NCBI GenBank assembly: GCA_018000295.1
Contig: JAGNKE010000009.1
Location: 33,778-97,777 of the forward strand
Length of the DNA: 64,000 nucleotides
Direction: 5' to 3'
Source: Alphaproteobacteria bacterium
GTDB taxonomy: Bacteria > Pseudomonadota > Alphaproteobacteria > Micavibrionales > Micavibrionaceae
Below, in pieces: positions 9,186-18,456 of the stretch (position 1 is the first letter of the stretch; every line of letters begins with the position of its first letter). The position numbers and the translations under genes are program-made. The notes beneath the pieces are model-generated. The model saw only the letters and a list, made by a program, of their open reading frames with translations, did no database searches and was not told where the DNA came from.

Positions 9186-9702
9186 TTATAAGACTGCTGC
9201 AATTTTTTCTATATTCTTTAGAATTTCCGGCTTATGCTCCTCTGGCATCTGAGCATTTTCAATGACCCAAACCGCCCATTTTTTTGGAATATCTCGCTGG
9301 CTAGCCGTGAAATCAATTCTTTGAAGGGTTGGTGAGCTTAAAATCGCACCGAGAGGGAGCATTTCGGGTTCATTTTCACTCAGACTTAAGGCCATAGCTG
9401 CGGGCAAATAATATTTAAAGGCCGGGTTTGAAAAATAGCAAAAGGCCGTAATGTTGTTTTGAACCATATCCGCGGTTACAGCCGGCCATTTCAAGGTGGT
9501 GGCAGAGGGAGATTTCTTGATTTGTTCAATAGTCCAATGTGTGTTTTTTTCTGATGCCCGCGAAAATTAAAACATCTGCTAAATCGTCAACTTTATCATC
9601 ACTGTACTCGTAAAGAGATGAAGGCAAATTTAGTACAGAAAACGCCTGATGTATTTCTTTTATCAGTATGCCTCTTTCGTCTTCGGTCATTTTCTTAGAC
9701 AT
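9186..9702 (-). pseudogene. Frameshifted small gene of unknown function
   Basis: An ATG at 9702 opens a frame of 58 codons ([20 protein letters not shown]..., ending at a TGA near 9526). A second frame continues as '..HWTIEQIKKSPSATT' into 'LKWPAVTADMVQNN' and runs to the stop at 9186. The two frames meet at a run of seven T on the plus strand (9544-9550, A7 on the coding strand). Removing one A joins them into one protein of about 171 residues, and the total of 517 bases fits one extra base. The start overlaps the ychF stop by 8 bp, so it was the last gene of that operon. The family is unknown. It may be a real broken gene, a phase-variable gene or a sequencing error. Confidence 0.7.
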
Positions 9703-10798
9703 TAAACCTAAACAAAATCACATCCCCGTCCTTCACGATGTATTCCTTGCCTTCCTGGCGCATTTTTCCCTTTTCCTTCGCGCCGGTTTCACCGTTGCAG
9801 GAAATGTAATCCTCGAAAGCGATGACTTCGGCGCGGATGAAGCCGCGCTCGAAATCGGTGTGAATGCAACCCGCCGCTTCGGGAGCCTTCGCGCCCTTGC
9901 GGACTGTCCAGGCGCGGGTTTCCTTTGGCCCGCAGGTGAAGTAGGTCTGGAGATTTAAAAGCTTGTAGCCGGCGGCGATGACCTTGTTCAAACCCGGTTC
10001 GGCGAGGCCCATGGCCGTAATGTATTCGTTTTTTTCTGTTTCGGATTCAAGCTGGGCGATTTCGGATTCTATGGCCGCACTGATGATGACCGTCTGTGCG
10101 CCCTTTTTTGCCGCCATCTCCATGACCTTTTTGGTCCATTCGTTTCCTTGCGCGGCGTCCTGCTCCTTGACGTTGCAGACATATAGAACGGGCTTGGAGG
10201 TGATCAGCTGGCAGAGTTTCATCCAGCGGGCCTGATCCTCATTGTCCACCGCAACGGTGCGGGCGGGCTTGCCCTGATCGAGTGCTTCCTTTAGCCGGAG
10301 CATATACTCATACTGCCCCTTCGTTTCCTTGTCGCCCGTTTTGGCGCGGCGCTCGATCGTGGCGATCTGCTTTCCGAGACTCTCCATATCGGCGAGCATC
10401 AATTCAGTTTCGATGACGTCCTCATCGCGCAGAGGATCAATCGCGCCCTCCACGTGGTGGATGTCAGCATCCTCGAAGCAGCGCAGGACGTGGATGATGG
10501 CATCGGTTTCGCGGATGTTAGCGAGGAACTGGTTGCCCAGACCCTCCCCCTTGCTGGCGCCCTTGACGAGGCCCGCGATATCGACGAATTCGAGCTGGGT
10601 GGGAATGATTTTCTGGGAGCCCGCGATTTTGGCGAGTTGCTCCATCCTTGCGTCCGGTACGGCGACGCGGCCGATGTTCGGCTCGATTGTGCAGAAGGGG
10701 AAGTTCGCCGCCTGCGCCGCGGCTGTGGCAGTCAGCGCGTTGAACAGGGTTGATTTTCCGACGTTGGGAAGTCCTACGATCCCGCAATTAAAGCCCAT
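9695..10798 (-). CDS. ychF: YchF/Ola1-type P-loop ATPase
   Basis: This 367-residue protein has the Obg-related G domain ('[18 protein letters not shown]', '[18 protein letters not shown]'), a coiled-coil insert around '[19 protein letters not shown]', and a C-terminal TGS domain ('[21 protein letters not shown]', ending '[15 protein letters not shown]'). The base-specificity motif is 'NVKE' instead of NKxD, in line with this family preferring ATP. It binds ribosomes and is linked to stress responses. It overlaps pth by 11 bp, a very common gene order. Confidence 0.95.
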   Translation of the reverse strand: MGFNCGIVGLPNVGKSTLFNALTATAAAQAANFPFCTIEPNIGRVAVPDARMEQLAKIAGSQKIIPTQLEFVDIAGLVKGASKGEGLGNQFLANIRETDAIIHVLRCFEDADIHHVEGAIDPLRDEDVIETELMLADMESLGKQIATIERRAKTGDKETKGQYEYMLRLKEALDQGKPARTVAVDNEDQARWMKLCQLITSKPVLYVCNVKEQDAAQGNEWTKKVMEMAAKKGAQTVIISAAIESEIAQLESETEKNEYITAMGLAEPGLNKVIAAGYKLLNLQTYFTCGPKETRAWTVRKGAKAPEAAGCIHTDFERGFIRAEVIAFEDYISCNGETGAKEKGKMRQEGKEYIVKDGDVILFRFNV

Positions 10799-11408
10799 CT
10801 TTTTCGTCCTTCTTTTTTGTTTCCAGTTTTATTTCTGGTGGTTTCGTTTTCAAATTTTTTTCATAGAGCGCCGGATTGTCCGAGAACAGATCGGAAACCT
10901 GTGCGGACATTTTTTCGAGTTTTTCCTCCAACCATAGCTTATCCTGCGCCGAGAAATCGCCGAGGACGTAATTACTGACATCCGCGCCCTTGAGCGGGGG
11001 GCGGCCAATGCCGATCCGCACCCGCCAGAAATCAGGAGTGCTCAGGGATTCCTGGATTGACTTGAGGCCGTTATGGCCCGCGTTGCCACCACCCTTCTTG
11101 ACGCGGATTTCGCCCGGCAGGAGATCCAGTTCATCATGAAAGACAATGATCCGGTCTGGCGCTATTTTATAAAAATGAGCGGCCTTGACCACCGACTGGC
11201 CGGAGAGGTTCATGAAAGTCTGTGGCTTGAGCAGGAGAATTTTTGTACGACCGACTTTCCCCTCGCTGATTTCACCGTCGAATTTTGAACGGAAGGGGGC
11301 GAAGGTTTCGTATTTTTGTGCAATCGCTTCAACGACCATGAACCCGACATTGTGGCGGTTCATCCGGTATTTCGCGCCGGGGTTGCCCAGTCCTGCGAAG
11401 AGCCACAT
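10788..11408 (-). CDS. pth: Peptidyl-tRNA hydrolase
   Basis: This 206-residue enzyme frees tRNA from peptides dropped by stalled ribosomes. It starts '[14 protein letters not shown]'. The catalytic His is in '[13 protein letters not shown]', and the Asp region is '[19 protein letters not shown]' followed by '[10 protein letters not shown]'. The frame extends 32 codons further upstream, but the ATG at 11408 has a GAGGA box and gives the standard N-terminus. The extra frame also runs through the rplY terminator. The C-terminus carries a Lys-rich tail. It overlaps ychF downstream. Confidence 0.95.
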   Translation of the reverse strand: MWLFAGLGNPGAKYRMNRHNVGFMVVEAIAQKYETFAPFRSKFDGEISEGKVGRTKILLLKPQTFMNLSGQSVVKAAHFYKIAPDRIIVFHDELDLLPGEIRVKKGGGNAGHNGLKSIQESLSTPDFWRVRIGIGRPPLKGADVSNYVLGDFSAQDKLWLEEKLEKMSAQVSDLFSDNPALYEKNLKTKPPEIKLETKKKDEKDGL

Positions 11409-11440
11409 ATCCGATTCCTCTGCGGTCCGCTCTAAAGCTG

Positions 11441-11482
11441 AAAAAGGCGCCGGATGTTTTCTGCAAAACCCGGCGCCCCTTA
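11441..11482 (-). terminator. Intrinsic terminator after rplY
   Basis: On the minus strand GGCGCCGG (from 11477-11470) pairs with CCGGCGCC (11453-11446) around a 16-base loop, followed by five T (11445-11441). It lies between rplY and pth, so pth and ychF need read-through or their own promoter in the remaining 30 bp. Confidence 0.8.
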
Positions 11483-11500
11483 AAATCCAGCCTAAGAGTT

Positions 11501-12196
11501 TCACTTCTTCTCAGGAGCCTTTTTTTCCGGGGCTTTCTTCTCACCAGCCGGAGCCTGACCAGCAGCGGCAGGGGCAGCTTCAGCAGCGGCTTCGCCTTCT
11601 GCAGCCTTGACCTCATCCTCATCGGGTCCGGTTTTCGGCGCGACCACGGTCGCAATCGTGAAATCGCGGTTGGTGATCACCGGCTTAACGCCCGTGGGCA
11701 GAACGGCGTCGCTGATCTTGACCGCATCGCCCAATTCCTTACCCGCCAGATTGACGTCGATGGATTCGGGGATGTCCATGGCGCTGCACATCAGTTCGAC
11801 TTCATGACGCACGACGTTCAGGACGCCCTTCTGGAAGATGCCGGGTGAGTCCTCGTGATTGATGAAATGCACAGGCACCTTGACCGCAATCTTGGTCTTG
11901 GGCGTCACGCGCAGAAAATCAATATGCTCGATGAAGTCCGTTACCGGATGTTGCTGTACATCGCGCACCAGAACGAGATGATCCTGACCGTCAAGATTCA
12001 GGTCGCAGATGTTTGTGAACATATGGCCCTTGCGGTATTCGATGGTGGCCTCGTTCGTTGAAAGGGAGATTTTAACAGGCTCTTTCCCGTCGCCGTAGAC
12101 GACAGCGGGAACACGGCCCTCACGGCGTAATGTCCGCGCAACCCCTTTACCGGCGCGTTCACGTTTAGCCGCTTTTAAAGCGTATTTTCTAGACAT
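11501..12196 (-). CDS. rplY: 50S ribosomal protein L25/Ctc family
   Basis: This 231-residue two-domain (Ctc/TL5-type) L25 binds 5S rRNA. The N-terminal domain is 'GVARTLRREGRVPAVVYGDG' and '...DVQQHPVTDFIEHIDFLRV'. The beta-rich C-domain follows ('VPVHFINHEDSPGIFQKGVL', 'PESIDVNLAGKELGDAVKI'). The protein ends in a low-complexity Ala/Glu/Lys tail with a duplicated 'KKAPE' unit. It is followed by a clear terminator and the pth-ychF pair. Confidence 0.95.
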   Translation of the reverse strand: MSRKYALKAAKRERAGKGVARTLRREGRVPAVVYGDGKEPVKISLSTNEATIEYRKGHMFTNICDLNLDGQDHLVLVRDVQQHPVTDFIEHIDFLRVTPKTKIAVKVPVHFINHEDSPGIFQKGVLNVVRHEVELMCSAMDIPESIDVNLAGKELGDAVKISDAVLPTGVKPVITNRDFTIATVVAPKTGPDEDEVKAAEGEAAAEAAPAAAGQAPAGEKKAPEKKAPEKK

Positions 12197-12303
12197 TTCA
12201 ATAACCTCATGGTTTCAAGATTAATGCTGGCCTCCAGGGGTGCCCGCATTCAGGCGCTAAATAACCCCATCCGTGGCGATTTTACAAGCGTTTTTTGGGT
12301 AAA

Positions 12304-13236
12304 CTACTTGAAAAGCTCGGAAATCGAGCGTTCCTCGAAGATCCTACGGGTGGCCTCGCCGATCAGGTTGGCAATGCTGATCTGCTCGATGTTTTTGGCG
12401 GCTTTCATGGCGTCCGTGGCCGGAATACTGTCGGAAATCACCAATTTGGACAGGGGGGAATTCTTGACCTTGTTGACCGCCTCACCTGACAGGACGCCGT
12501 GAACGACGTAGGCGGAGACGTCCGTTGCCCCTTTTTCTTTTAAGACAACCGCAGCGTTGGTCAGCGTTCCTCCTGAATCGACAATGTCGTCCACAAGAAC
12601 ACAGGCCTTGCCGCTGACATCGCCGATAACGTTCATGACTTCGGATACTCCCGCTTCTTCCCGCCGTTTGTCGATGATCGCCAGATCGGCCTTCAGACGC
12701 TTGGCCAAGGCCCGAGCGCGGAAGACTCCGCCGACGTCAGGCGAGACAATGCACAGCCTTTGGCCTTCGTAATGCTTTTTAATGTGCGGCACGAAGACGG
12801 GGGCGGAGATGAGATTATCGACCGGAATATCGAAGAATCCTTGGATCTGCCCCGCGTGAAGGTCCATCGTCAAAACGCGGTCGGCCCCGGCTGCCGTTAT
12901 CAAATTCGCTACAAGCTTGGCGGAAATCGGGGTGCGTCCTCCGGTTTTGCGATCCTGCCGCGCATAGCCGAAATACGGAATGACCGCTGTAATCCGTTTG
13001 GCGGAGCCGCGCTTGAGTGCGTCTATGGCGATCAGGAGTTCCATCAAATGATCGTTCGCGGGATAAGATGTGGACTGGATGAAGAACGTATCCTGACCGC
13101 GGACGTTCTCCATGATCTCGACAAAGATTTCCATGTCGTTAAAGCGGCGGATGCTGCACTGGGTCAGGGGGACGTCAAGATAAGAGGATATCGCCTCAGA
13201 CAATGGACGATTCGAATTTCCGCACATCAGTTTCAT
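12304..13236 (-). CDS. prs: Ribose-phosphate pyrophosphokinase
   Basis: The protein (310 residues) makes PRPP from ribose 5-phosphate and ATP for nucleotide, His and Trp synthesis. Visible motifs are '[21 protein letters not shown]', '[18 protein letters not shown]', the flexible-loop region '[18 protein letters not shown]' and the PRPP-binding loop '[18 protein letters not shown]'. The length is typical. It lies 107 bp upstream of rplY; that gap holds no clear hairpin with a T-run. Confidence 0.96.
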   Translation of the reverse strand: MKLMCGNSNRPLSEAISSYLDVPLTQCSIRRFNDMEIFVEIMENVRGQDTFFIQSTSYPANDHLMELLIAIDALKRGSAKRITAVIPYFGYARQDRKTGGRTPISAKLVANLITAAGADRVLTMDLHAGQIQGFFDIPVDNLISAPVFVPHIKKHYEGQRLCIVSPDVGGVFRARALAKRLKADLAIIDKRREEAGVSEVMNVIGDVSGKACVLVDDIVDSGGTLTNAAVVLKEKGATDVSAYVVHGVLSGEAVNKVKNSPLSKLVISDSIPATDAMKAAKNIEQISIANLIGEATRRIFEERSISELFK

Positions 13237-13345
13237 TGCGCTCGCCCGTGGCTCCCGGAACGTTGATTACTCACGTATTCTTATGACCCCGACTGCGGAC
13301 TATAAGTCATCAAGTCTTAAAATGAAACGACTTTTATTGCAGTGC

Positions 13346-14167
13346 CTATATTTTTATGGCGATCACCGCGATCTGGCGGCCGTAATCGGGTTCTTTGCGG
13401 TGGGTCGTACGGCGGTAGCTATAGAAGCTCTGCTCGTCGGCGTAGGTGTCCATATTCAGGCACGATACGTTTGTTACTCCCGCCATAGCCAGACGCCAGA
13501 CGCAATAAGAGGGCAGATCGAACATGAGATGCCCGGGTTTGGCTGACTTTCTGAAGAAACGGGCAGAGGTTGCGTCATTTTCCAGAAACGGCTCGGAGAA
13601 ATTTTCTGTGACCTCGTAGGATTGCGGTCCGATGCACGGGCCTATGCAAGCGCGGATGGTGTTGAGGTTGGCGCCCTGCTCCGTTAAAGCCTGGACCGCG
13701 GCCTCAAGAACGCCTGAAAGAGCGCCCTTCCAGCCGGCATGAGCGGCGGCAATCACGGGCGCTCCCTCCGGTTTTTCCGCGGCGAGTAGAACCGGGACGC
13801 AATCGGCGACCAGAATCCCCAAGCCTATTCCGGCCTTATCCGTGACCATCGCGTCAGCCTGCGGCCTTGCGTCCGTCGTCCAGGGTGCTTTGATCATGAG
13901 GCATTGCGGGCCATGGACCTGATAGAGGGAGAGTAAATTTTCCGGCTCTATCCCGGCCTCTGCGGCCACGATTGCGCGGTTGCGGGCGATATGTTCGGGG
14001 TTATCGCCCGATCCCTGCCCGCAATTCAGGCCGGAGAAAACTCCCGTGCTGACTCCCCCTGCCCGCCCGAAAAAGCCGTAAAAGATTTTCGGGTTCAGTC
14101 CGGCTGAAAAATCCGGGTGAAGGAAAATTGAGGGTTTAGAAGCCTGCGGGTCTGAGGGTGCGGTCAT
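13346..14167 (-). CDS. pgeF: PgeF/YfiH family (peptidoglycan editing, multicopper-like)
   Basis: The protein has 273 residues. The family signature is present: 'GFFGRAGGVSTGVFSGLNCG', 'LYQVHGPQCLMI', 'DCVPVLLAAE' with a cysteine, 'AAHAGWKGALSGV' and 'IRACIGPCIGPQSYEV'. These His and Cys residues form the metal-dependent site. Family members are reported to hydrolyse wrong precursors (UDP-MurNAc-L-Ser) or nucleosides. It overlaps midA by 32 bp and is the last gene of lgt-midA-pgeF, a gene order typical of alphaproteobacteria. Confidence 0.93.
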   Translation of the reverse strand: MTAPSDPQASKPSIFLHPDFSAGLNPKIFYGFFGRAGGVSTGVFSGLNCGQGSGDNPEHIARNRAIVAAEAGIEPENLLSLYQVHGPQCLMIKAPWTTDARPQADAMVTDKAGIGLGILVADCVPVLLAAEKPEGAPVIAAAHAGWKGALSGVLEAAVQALTEQGANLNTIRACIGPCIGPQSYEVTENFSEPFLENDATSARFFRKSAKPGHLMFDLPSYCVWRLAMAGVTNVSCLNMDTYADEQSFYSYRRTTHRKEPDYGRQIAVIAIKI

Positions 14168-15224
14168 GAGTGATACATATGGCTTTAAAAAGTTGGCCCA
14201 TTACGGCAGGACCGCTCAGGCGCAGCACAGCCGACTTCATCTCTTTTAGCGAACTTTCTGCCGAAGGGCTACGGGTTGTCTCCAAGGCGCGGATCAAAGT
14301 TTCAGCGCGTTGAGCCAAGCCCAGAGACAGGAGGAAATGCGACTGTGTCACCGGGCCGTAGACCCATGCCCCTGCCTTCCGGGCGACCTGAGAGAGGCGT
14401 TCAAAATCCACATGGGCGGTCAGGTCGGCTTCTCCGATATCTTTGAGTATCTCAGCATATTTATGATCTCGAACGGCCTGAAGCGTGTCGCCCGGGGCAG
14501 ACTTTATGTGGCCGTAGTCGATGAACAAGGCTGCGCCCCCTGCCTTCAGAAGTTTTAGCGTTTGTAAGATGAAGGTATTCTGGGCGGGGCTGATTTCAAC
14601 GATTTCTCCTTCCTCTACCTGAAAGACATCATGGTCATCTATTTTTCCTTCAAAGGGCTTTTCTGAGAAAGTGAACCCGTGTGTCGGCGCGCATATTATG
14701 GCGCGTTCGGCCCAAGCTTGACCGCGCCGGATCAACTGGCGTACGGGCAGTGCGTCCAGAAACTCGTTGCCGATCATGATGAGCGGAATTCCTCCTGTAT
14801 CCGGGGGCAGTTTCTCATGAAAATACATGGTGTATTCCGAAAGAGTTTGCTTCTGGAGTTGGCGCAGGACTGGACTGGTTTCAAGGAGGTGGATTTCCGC
14901 AGCTTCCAAAAAGCCCTTTGCGTTTTTTGCGGCTCTCAAAGCGTCCGCCATCAGGGTGCCGCGTCCGGGGCCACATTCCAGGAGGATCAGTTTTTTTGGG
15001 CTTCCCATCTGGCGCCACAGGTCTGCAGCCCAAAGGCCGATCAGTTCACCGAATATCTGGGAGATTTCGGGAGCCGTAGTAAAATCTCCTCCGCGCCCCA
15101 GCGGGTCGCGGGTTCTATAATAACCATGTTCGGGGTGACCAAGCGCCAGTTCCATGAACGTGCCTACATCCAGCGGCCCTTCCGATGCGATCCTTGCAGC
15201 GAGAATCAGCTCAAGCGGGTACAT
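14136..15224 (-). CDS. MidA/NDUFAF7-type SAM-dependent methyltransferase
   Basis: This 362-residue DUF185 protein has 'GHPEHGYYRTRDPLGRGGDF', 'TTAPEISQIFGELIGLWAAD', the SAM-binding 'LLECGPGRGTLMADALR', 'IGNEFLDALPVRQL' and 'FIDYGHIKSAPGDTLQAV'. The mitochondrial relative methylates an arginine of a complex I subunit; the bacterial target is not known. I chose the ATG at 15224 (MYPLELILAARI) because the longer frame to 15284 lies inside lgt and lacks family residues. It overlaps the end of lgt by 14 bp. Confidence 0.92.
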   Translation of the reverse strand: MYPLELILAARIASEGPLDVGTFMELALGHPEHGYYRTRDPLGRGGDFTTAPEISQIFGELIGLWAADLWRQMGSPKKLILLECGPGRGTLMADALRAAKNAKGFLEAAEIHLLETSPVLRQLQKQTLSEYTMYFHEKLPPDTGGIPLIMIGNEFLDALPVRQLIRRGQAWAERAIICAPTHGFTFSEKPFEGKIDDHDVFQVEEGEIVEISPAQNTFILQTLKLLKAGGAALFIDYGHIKSAPGDTLQAVRDHKYAEILKDIGEADLTAHVDFERLSQVARKAGAWVYGPVTQSHFLLSLGLAQRAETLIRALETTRSPSAESSLKEMKSAVLRLSGPAVMGQLFKAICITHDRTLRPAGF

Positions 15225-16041
15225 GGGGTTTTGTCTGCGCTGTCGCGGAATTCTGACGTGATGAACGCACGGCCAGAAAAACACCGATGGCGATCATCGG
15301 CAGGCAGAGCATCTGGCCCATGGTAACGAGGTTTGCGATATAGCCGATCTGCGCGTCCGGCTCCCGTACCGTTTCCACCAGAAAACGGAAAGTGCCGTAG
15401 CCGATCAGGAAAATGCCTGAGACTATGCCGGGGCGATTGCGGATGGAGGGTTTTTTGATTAACACAGCCAAAAGGATGAACAGAACTATCCCCTCCAGAA
15501 AGGCCTCATAGAGCTGGCTCGGGTGGCGGGGGAGACCTGAACCGTCGGGAAAGATCACACCCCACCAGACGTCAGTATGCTTTCCATAGAGTTCGGCATT
15601 GACGAAATTGGCCAACCGCCCGAAAAACAGGCCAATTGGCACTGCGGCGCAGACGATATCCGACAAGCGCAGCAGGGGGATTTGCCGCTTGCGGGCGTAA
15701 AGAACCATGGCGAGAAGGACGCCCAGCATCCCGCCGTGGAAGGACATCCCGCCCTTCCAGACCATCAGTGCTTCCAGCGGGCTTTCGAGATAAAGGCCCG
15801 GCGCATAGAACAGGACATACCCCAGACGCCCGCCCGCGATGACCCCCAGTACCGCCCATGTAATAAAATCGTCGATTTCGGTGGCTGACGGGCGTTCTCC
15901 CTCCTGCCCCTTACTGGCCAGATTCAAGGCATACCGCCAGCCCAGAAGGATTCCCACCATGTAGGACAGAGCGTACCAGCGGACCGCAAGGGGGCCGATT
16001 TCAAGGGCTATGGGGTCAATCTCCGGGAACTGGAATGCCAT
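15211..16041 (-). CDS. lgt: Prolipoprotein diacylglyceryl transferase
   Basis: The integral membrane enzyme (276 residues) transfers diacylglycerol from phosphatidylglycerol to the lipobox cysteine of prolipoproteins. Motifs are 'LEIGPLAVRWYALSYMVGIL', 'GGRLGYVLFYAP', 'KGGMSFHGGMLG', the Lgt signature 'GRLANFVNAELYGK', and 'RHPSQLYEAFLEGI'. There are about seven membrane helices. It heads the lgt-midA-pgeF operon and is divergent from ubiK, 165 bp away. Confidence 0.96.
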   Translation of the reverse strand: MAFQFPEIDPIALEIGPLAVRWYALSYMVGILLGWRYALNLASKGQEGERPSATEIDDFITWAVLGVIAGGRLGYVLFYAPGLYLESPLEALMVWKGGMSFHGGMLGVLLAMVLYARKRQIPLLRLSDIVCAAVPIGLFFGRLANFVNAELYGKHTDVWWGVIFPDGSGLPRHPSQLYEAFLEGIVLFILLAVLIKKPSIRNRPGIVSGIFLIGYGTFRFLVETVREPDAQIGYIANLVTMGQMLCLPMIAIGVFLAVRSSRQNSATAQTKPHVPA

Positions 16042-16147
16042 AGGCCTTTATCCGTCCGTCCGGGGCGTTTGTAAACCCCTTTGTGGGCATATGCCGCCCG
16101 GGATGATAAATCGGGGGGTAACCTTGTGCTGCAAGGGGTTATGAAAC

Positions 16148-16176
16148 TTGCAAAACCCCGACAGGCGTGTTAGAAA
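16148..16176 (+). promoter_or_regulatory. Putative promoter of ubiK
   Basis: TTGCAA at 16148-16153 and TAGAAA at 16171-16176 are 17 bp apart and end 30 bp before the ubiK ATG. Four of six bases match at each box. The 165 bp between lgt and ubiK also holds GGGGTT/AACCCC mirrored around this region. Confidence 0.4.
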
Positions 16177-16206
16177 GCCGCCAACTTTGCGGACGGGTAA
16201 AAAAGG

Positions 16207-16491
16207 ATGGTTTCGCGGGAAAAAATAATAGATGATCTGGCCCGGCTTGCCGGCGGAGCTGCTACGCTTCTCGGGGAAGCCGGGAAACAAGCCAACGAAA
16301 ATTTCCGCAACCGTCTGGACAGCCTTGCTCTCAAGCTTGATCTCGTTCCCCGTGAGGATTTCGAGCGGCTTGAACTGGTTGTCGAAACCCAGCGCGATGA
16401 GATTGAGGATCTGAAGCGGCGTCTTCGTGCGCTGGAAGGATCTGGGGCAAAATCATCCAATCGTTCGGGTTCCCGCAAGAAAAAAGTTTAG
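16207..16491 (+). CDS. ubiK: UbiK-type ubiquinone biosynthesis accessory factor
   Basis: The 94 residues have the BMFP/DUF526 layout. A helical N-terminus (IIDDLARLAGGAATLLGEAG) carries the membrane-contacting amphipathic helix, a linker 'LKLDLVPREDFERLELVVE' follows, then a coiled coil 'TQRDEIEDLKRRLRALEG' and a basic tail. UbiK helps the Ubi complex hand over lipid intermediates. The 'PREDFE' and 'LxxRLxALE' elements are the family signature. Start of a plus-strand run with a YbjN-like gene and proC. Confidence 0.88.
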   Translation: MVSREKIIDDLARLAGGAATLLGEAGKQANENFRNRLDSLALKLDLVPREDFERLELVVETQRDEIEDLKRRLRALEGSGAKSSNRSGSRKKKV

Positions 16492-16534
16492 TGGTTTTTT
16501 ATAAGGTTATAATTTTATAAATTTGGGGTGCGTG

Positions 16535-17038
16535 ATGGTCAGCAGAACGGAATTTACGGAACAGGGTTTAAATCCTCTGGACAGCGTTGAAGAGATTCTC
16601 TCGGAACAAAACTGGGTCTTCGACCGTACGGATGACGACTGCCTTACTGTCCAAATCAAGGGGAGAAGCTGCAGCTACAGGCTGTTCTTCATCTGGCAAA
16701 AAAATCTCAGCGCCCTACAGTTCACCTGTGAATTCGATGTGTCCGTCCGCGCCGACAATATGGCGCTGGCCAGTTCAGCGCTTTTGGACATGAACGAAGA
16801 ATCCTGGATGGGGCATTTTGAAATCGCCCGACGGACTTTGGTTCCCTCTTACCGTCAAACCTGTCTGATGAAGGGTTACGAGTTTCATGAAAGCAGCGCC
16901 TATCTCGGCGATCTCATTGATATCTCTCTCGCGCATTGTGAGCGCTTTTACCCCGTGTTTGAATTACTTTCCCGCAAGCAACCTGCCAATCCCGAGCATC
17001 TGTCTCTGGCTCTCATGGAAACGGCCGGGGAGTCGTAA
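16535..17038 (+). CDS. YbjN domain-containing protein
   Basis: This 167-residue protein has the YbjN/T3SS-chaperone-like fold pattern: 'NPLDSVEEILSEQNWVFDRTDDDCLTV', 'LFFIWQKNLSALQFTCEFDV', and 'LLDMNEESWMGHFEIARRTLV'. Members are often found next to proC in alphaproteobacteria and their molecular role is not settled. The frame opens at a TTG (16523), but the ATG at 16535 has a GGGGTG box and is preferred. A perfect TATAAT at 16508-16513 lies 21 bp upstream, with a poor -35. Confidence 0.87.
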   Translation: MVSRTEFTEQGLNPLDSVEEILSEQNWVFDRTDDDCLTVQIKGRSCSYRLFFIWQKNLSALQFTCEFDVSVRADNMALASSALLDMNEESWMGHFEIARRTLVPSYRQTCLMKGYEFHESSAYLGDLIDISLAHCERFYPVFELLSRKQPANPEHLSLALMETAGES

Positions 17039-17060
17039 TTCCACAACAGACTAGGACTCC

Positions 17061-17891
17061 ATGACCTACGTACCGCAAGACCCGATCCATACTGTCCTTC
17101 TGGTCGGGTGCGGGAAGATGGGATCAGCTTTGCTTGAGCGGTGGCTTGATCAAAAGCTTGCCTCGCATTTTATCGTGATCGACCCTACTCCCTTGCCTGA
17201 GGCTCTGGCAAAGGATCCGTGCATTGTCCATGAGAAGGACGTTCCAGCGCAGTTTCAGAAAGACCCCGATGTCGCGCTTATTGCGGTTAAGCCGCAAATC
17301 CTGAATTCCGTACTTGAAAAAATTGCCCGTCAGAAATTCAAGAAAACTTTGTTTGTTTCCATCGCTGCCGGAAAACCTCTCAAAATTTTTGAGCAAATAC
17401 TCGGCGCCAAGCAGCCGGTTATACGCTCGATGCCCAACACCCCGGCTGCGATCGGTCGCGGCGTGATTACGGCTGTCGCTAATGCCTCTGTTACTCCCTC
17501 ACAGAAGGAGATGGCCTCGCGCCTTTTGGATTGTGCCGGGACTTTGGTCTGGATGGACGAGGAAGAGCTGATGGATGCGGTCACCGCCCTTTCGGGCAGT
17601 GGTCCGGCGTATGTGTTCCTTTTGATCGAAGCTATGGCCAAGGCCGGAGAGAAACTCGGCCTTTCCCCCGATCAAGCCATGATTCTGGCTCGGCAGACGG
17701 TCATTGGCAGCGCCGCTCTGGCTGAAGCTTCGCCGGACATCCCTGCGGCTCAACTCCGGCAAAACGTCACCAGCCCCGGCGGAACGACCGAAGCCGCGCT
17801 TCATGTTCTTATGAAAGACGAGGCTCTGCAGAGGCTTTTCGATCAAGCACTCCTTGCCGCAAGAGATCGCGGCAAGGCGCTGAGTTCATAA
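17061..17891 (+). CDS. proC: Pyrroline-5-carboxylate reductase
   Basis: The enzyme (276 residues) performs the last step of proline synthesis with NAD(P)H. Motifs are the Rossmann start 'TVLLVGCGKMGSALLERWL', 'VIRSMPNTPAAIGRG', the active-site stretch 'DAVTALSGSGPAYVFLLIEA' and 'QLRQNVTSPGGTTEAALHVL'. The length is standard. It follows the YbjN gene by 22 bp. It converges on mucR with 15 bp between stops. Confidence 0.95.
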   Translation: MTYVPQDPIHTVLLVGCGKMGSALLERWLDQKLASHFIVIDPTPLPEALAKDPCIVHEKDVPAQFQKDPDVALIAVKPQILNSVLEKIARQKFKKTLFVSIAAGKPLKIFEQILGAKQPVIRSMPNTPAAIGRGVITAVANASVTPSQKEMASRLLDCAGTLVWMDEEELMDAVTALSGSGPAYVFLLIEAMAKAGEKLGLSPDQAMILARQTVIGSAALAEASPDIPAAQLRQNVTSPGGTTEAALHVLMKDEALQRLFDQALLAARDRGKALSS

Positions 17892-17906
17892 ACTTAGTCG
17901 CTAAAG

Positions 17907-18335
17907 TTAGCGGCCGCGTGTGCCCAAACCAATATCCTTGGCCAGCTTACTCCGGCGGCGCGCATAGTTTGGCGCGACCATCGGATAGTCAGCAGGCAGA
18001 CCCCAGCGCTCCCGGTATTCCTCGGGCGTCATGTTGTAGGCCGTCTTCAGGTGACGCTTGAGCATTTTCAGCTTCTTGCCGTCCTCCAGGCAGATGATGT
18101 AATCCGGCGTTATGGAACGCTTGATCGGAACTGCGGGCTGCGGTCGGTCAGCTGTTACAGAAGTTTCGGTGTTCAGATTGGCAACGGTTTTATAAACCTG
18201 CTCTATCACCGCGGAGATCTCCCCCGCCTGCAACGTGTTGTTCGACAGATAGGCGGAGACGATTTCCGTCGTCATCGCCAAAAGATCTTCCCTGCCGATA
18301 TTCTCATTCGTTTTTTCTGCTCTTGCTTCAACCAT
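17907..18335 (-). CDS. mucR: MucR/Ros family transcriptional regulator
   Basis: This 142-residue protein has an N-terminal oligomerisation part ('LLAMTTEIVSAYLSNNTLQ') and the C-terminal zinc-finger region 'IICLEDGKKLKMLKRHL', then 'TAYNMTPEEYRERWGLPADY' and 'MVAPNYARRRSKLAKDIGLG'. MucR proteins are H-NS-like repressors that bind AT-rich DNA in alphaproteobacteria. The first zinc cysteine pair is reduced to a single Cys in the visible region, which occurs in many family members. The 121 bp upstream are strongly AT-rich and may be an autoregulatory site. Confidence 0.93.
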   Translation of the reverse strand: MVEARAEKTNENIGREDLLAMTTEIVSAYLSNNTLQAGEISAVIEQVYKTVANLNTETSVTADRPQPAVPIKRSITPDYIICLEDGKKLKMLKRHLKTAYNMTPEEYRERWGLPADYPMVAPNYARRRSKLAKDIGLGTRGR

Positions 18336-18456
18336 TCTACTCGTCCGTATATAAAAAAGTGATTATTTGATAATTTTACCCGGAGCAGAAAATACGCCTA
18401 AACGTCATTTAAAGGCAAGGAAAAACATAAATATTTTTATTGCGAATATTTACTTT

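Noticed and set aside
9544..9550. Programmed -1 ribosomal frameshift at the A7 run
   Set aside because: The two frames need a +1 shift or loss of a base. A -1 shift at this run leads to an unrelated frame, so the classic slippery mechanism does not fit. Transcript slippage or an error remains possible.
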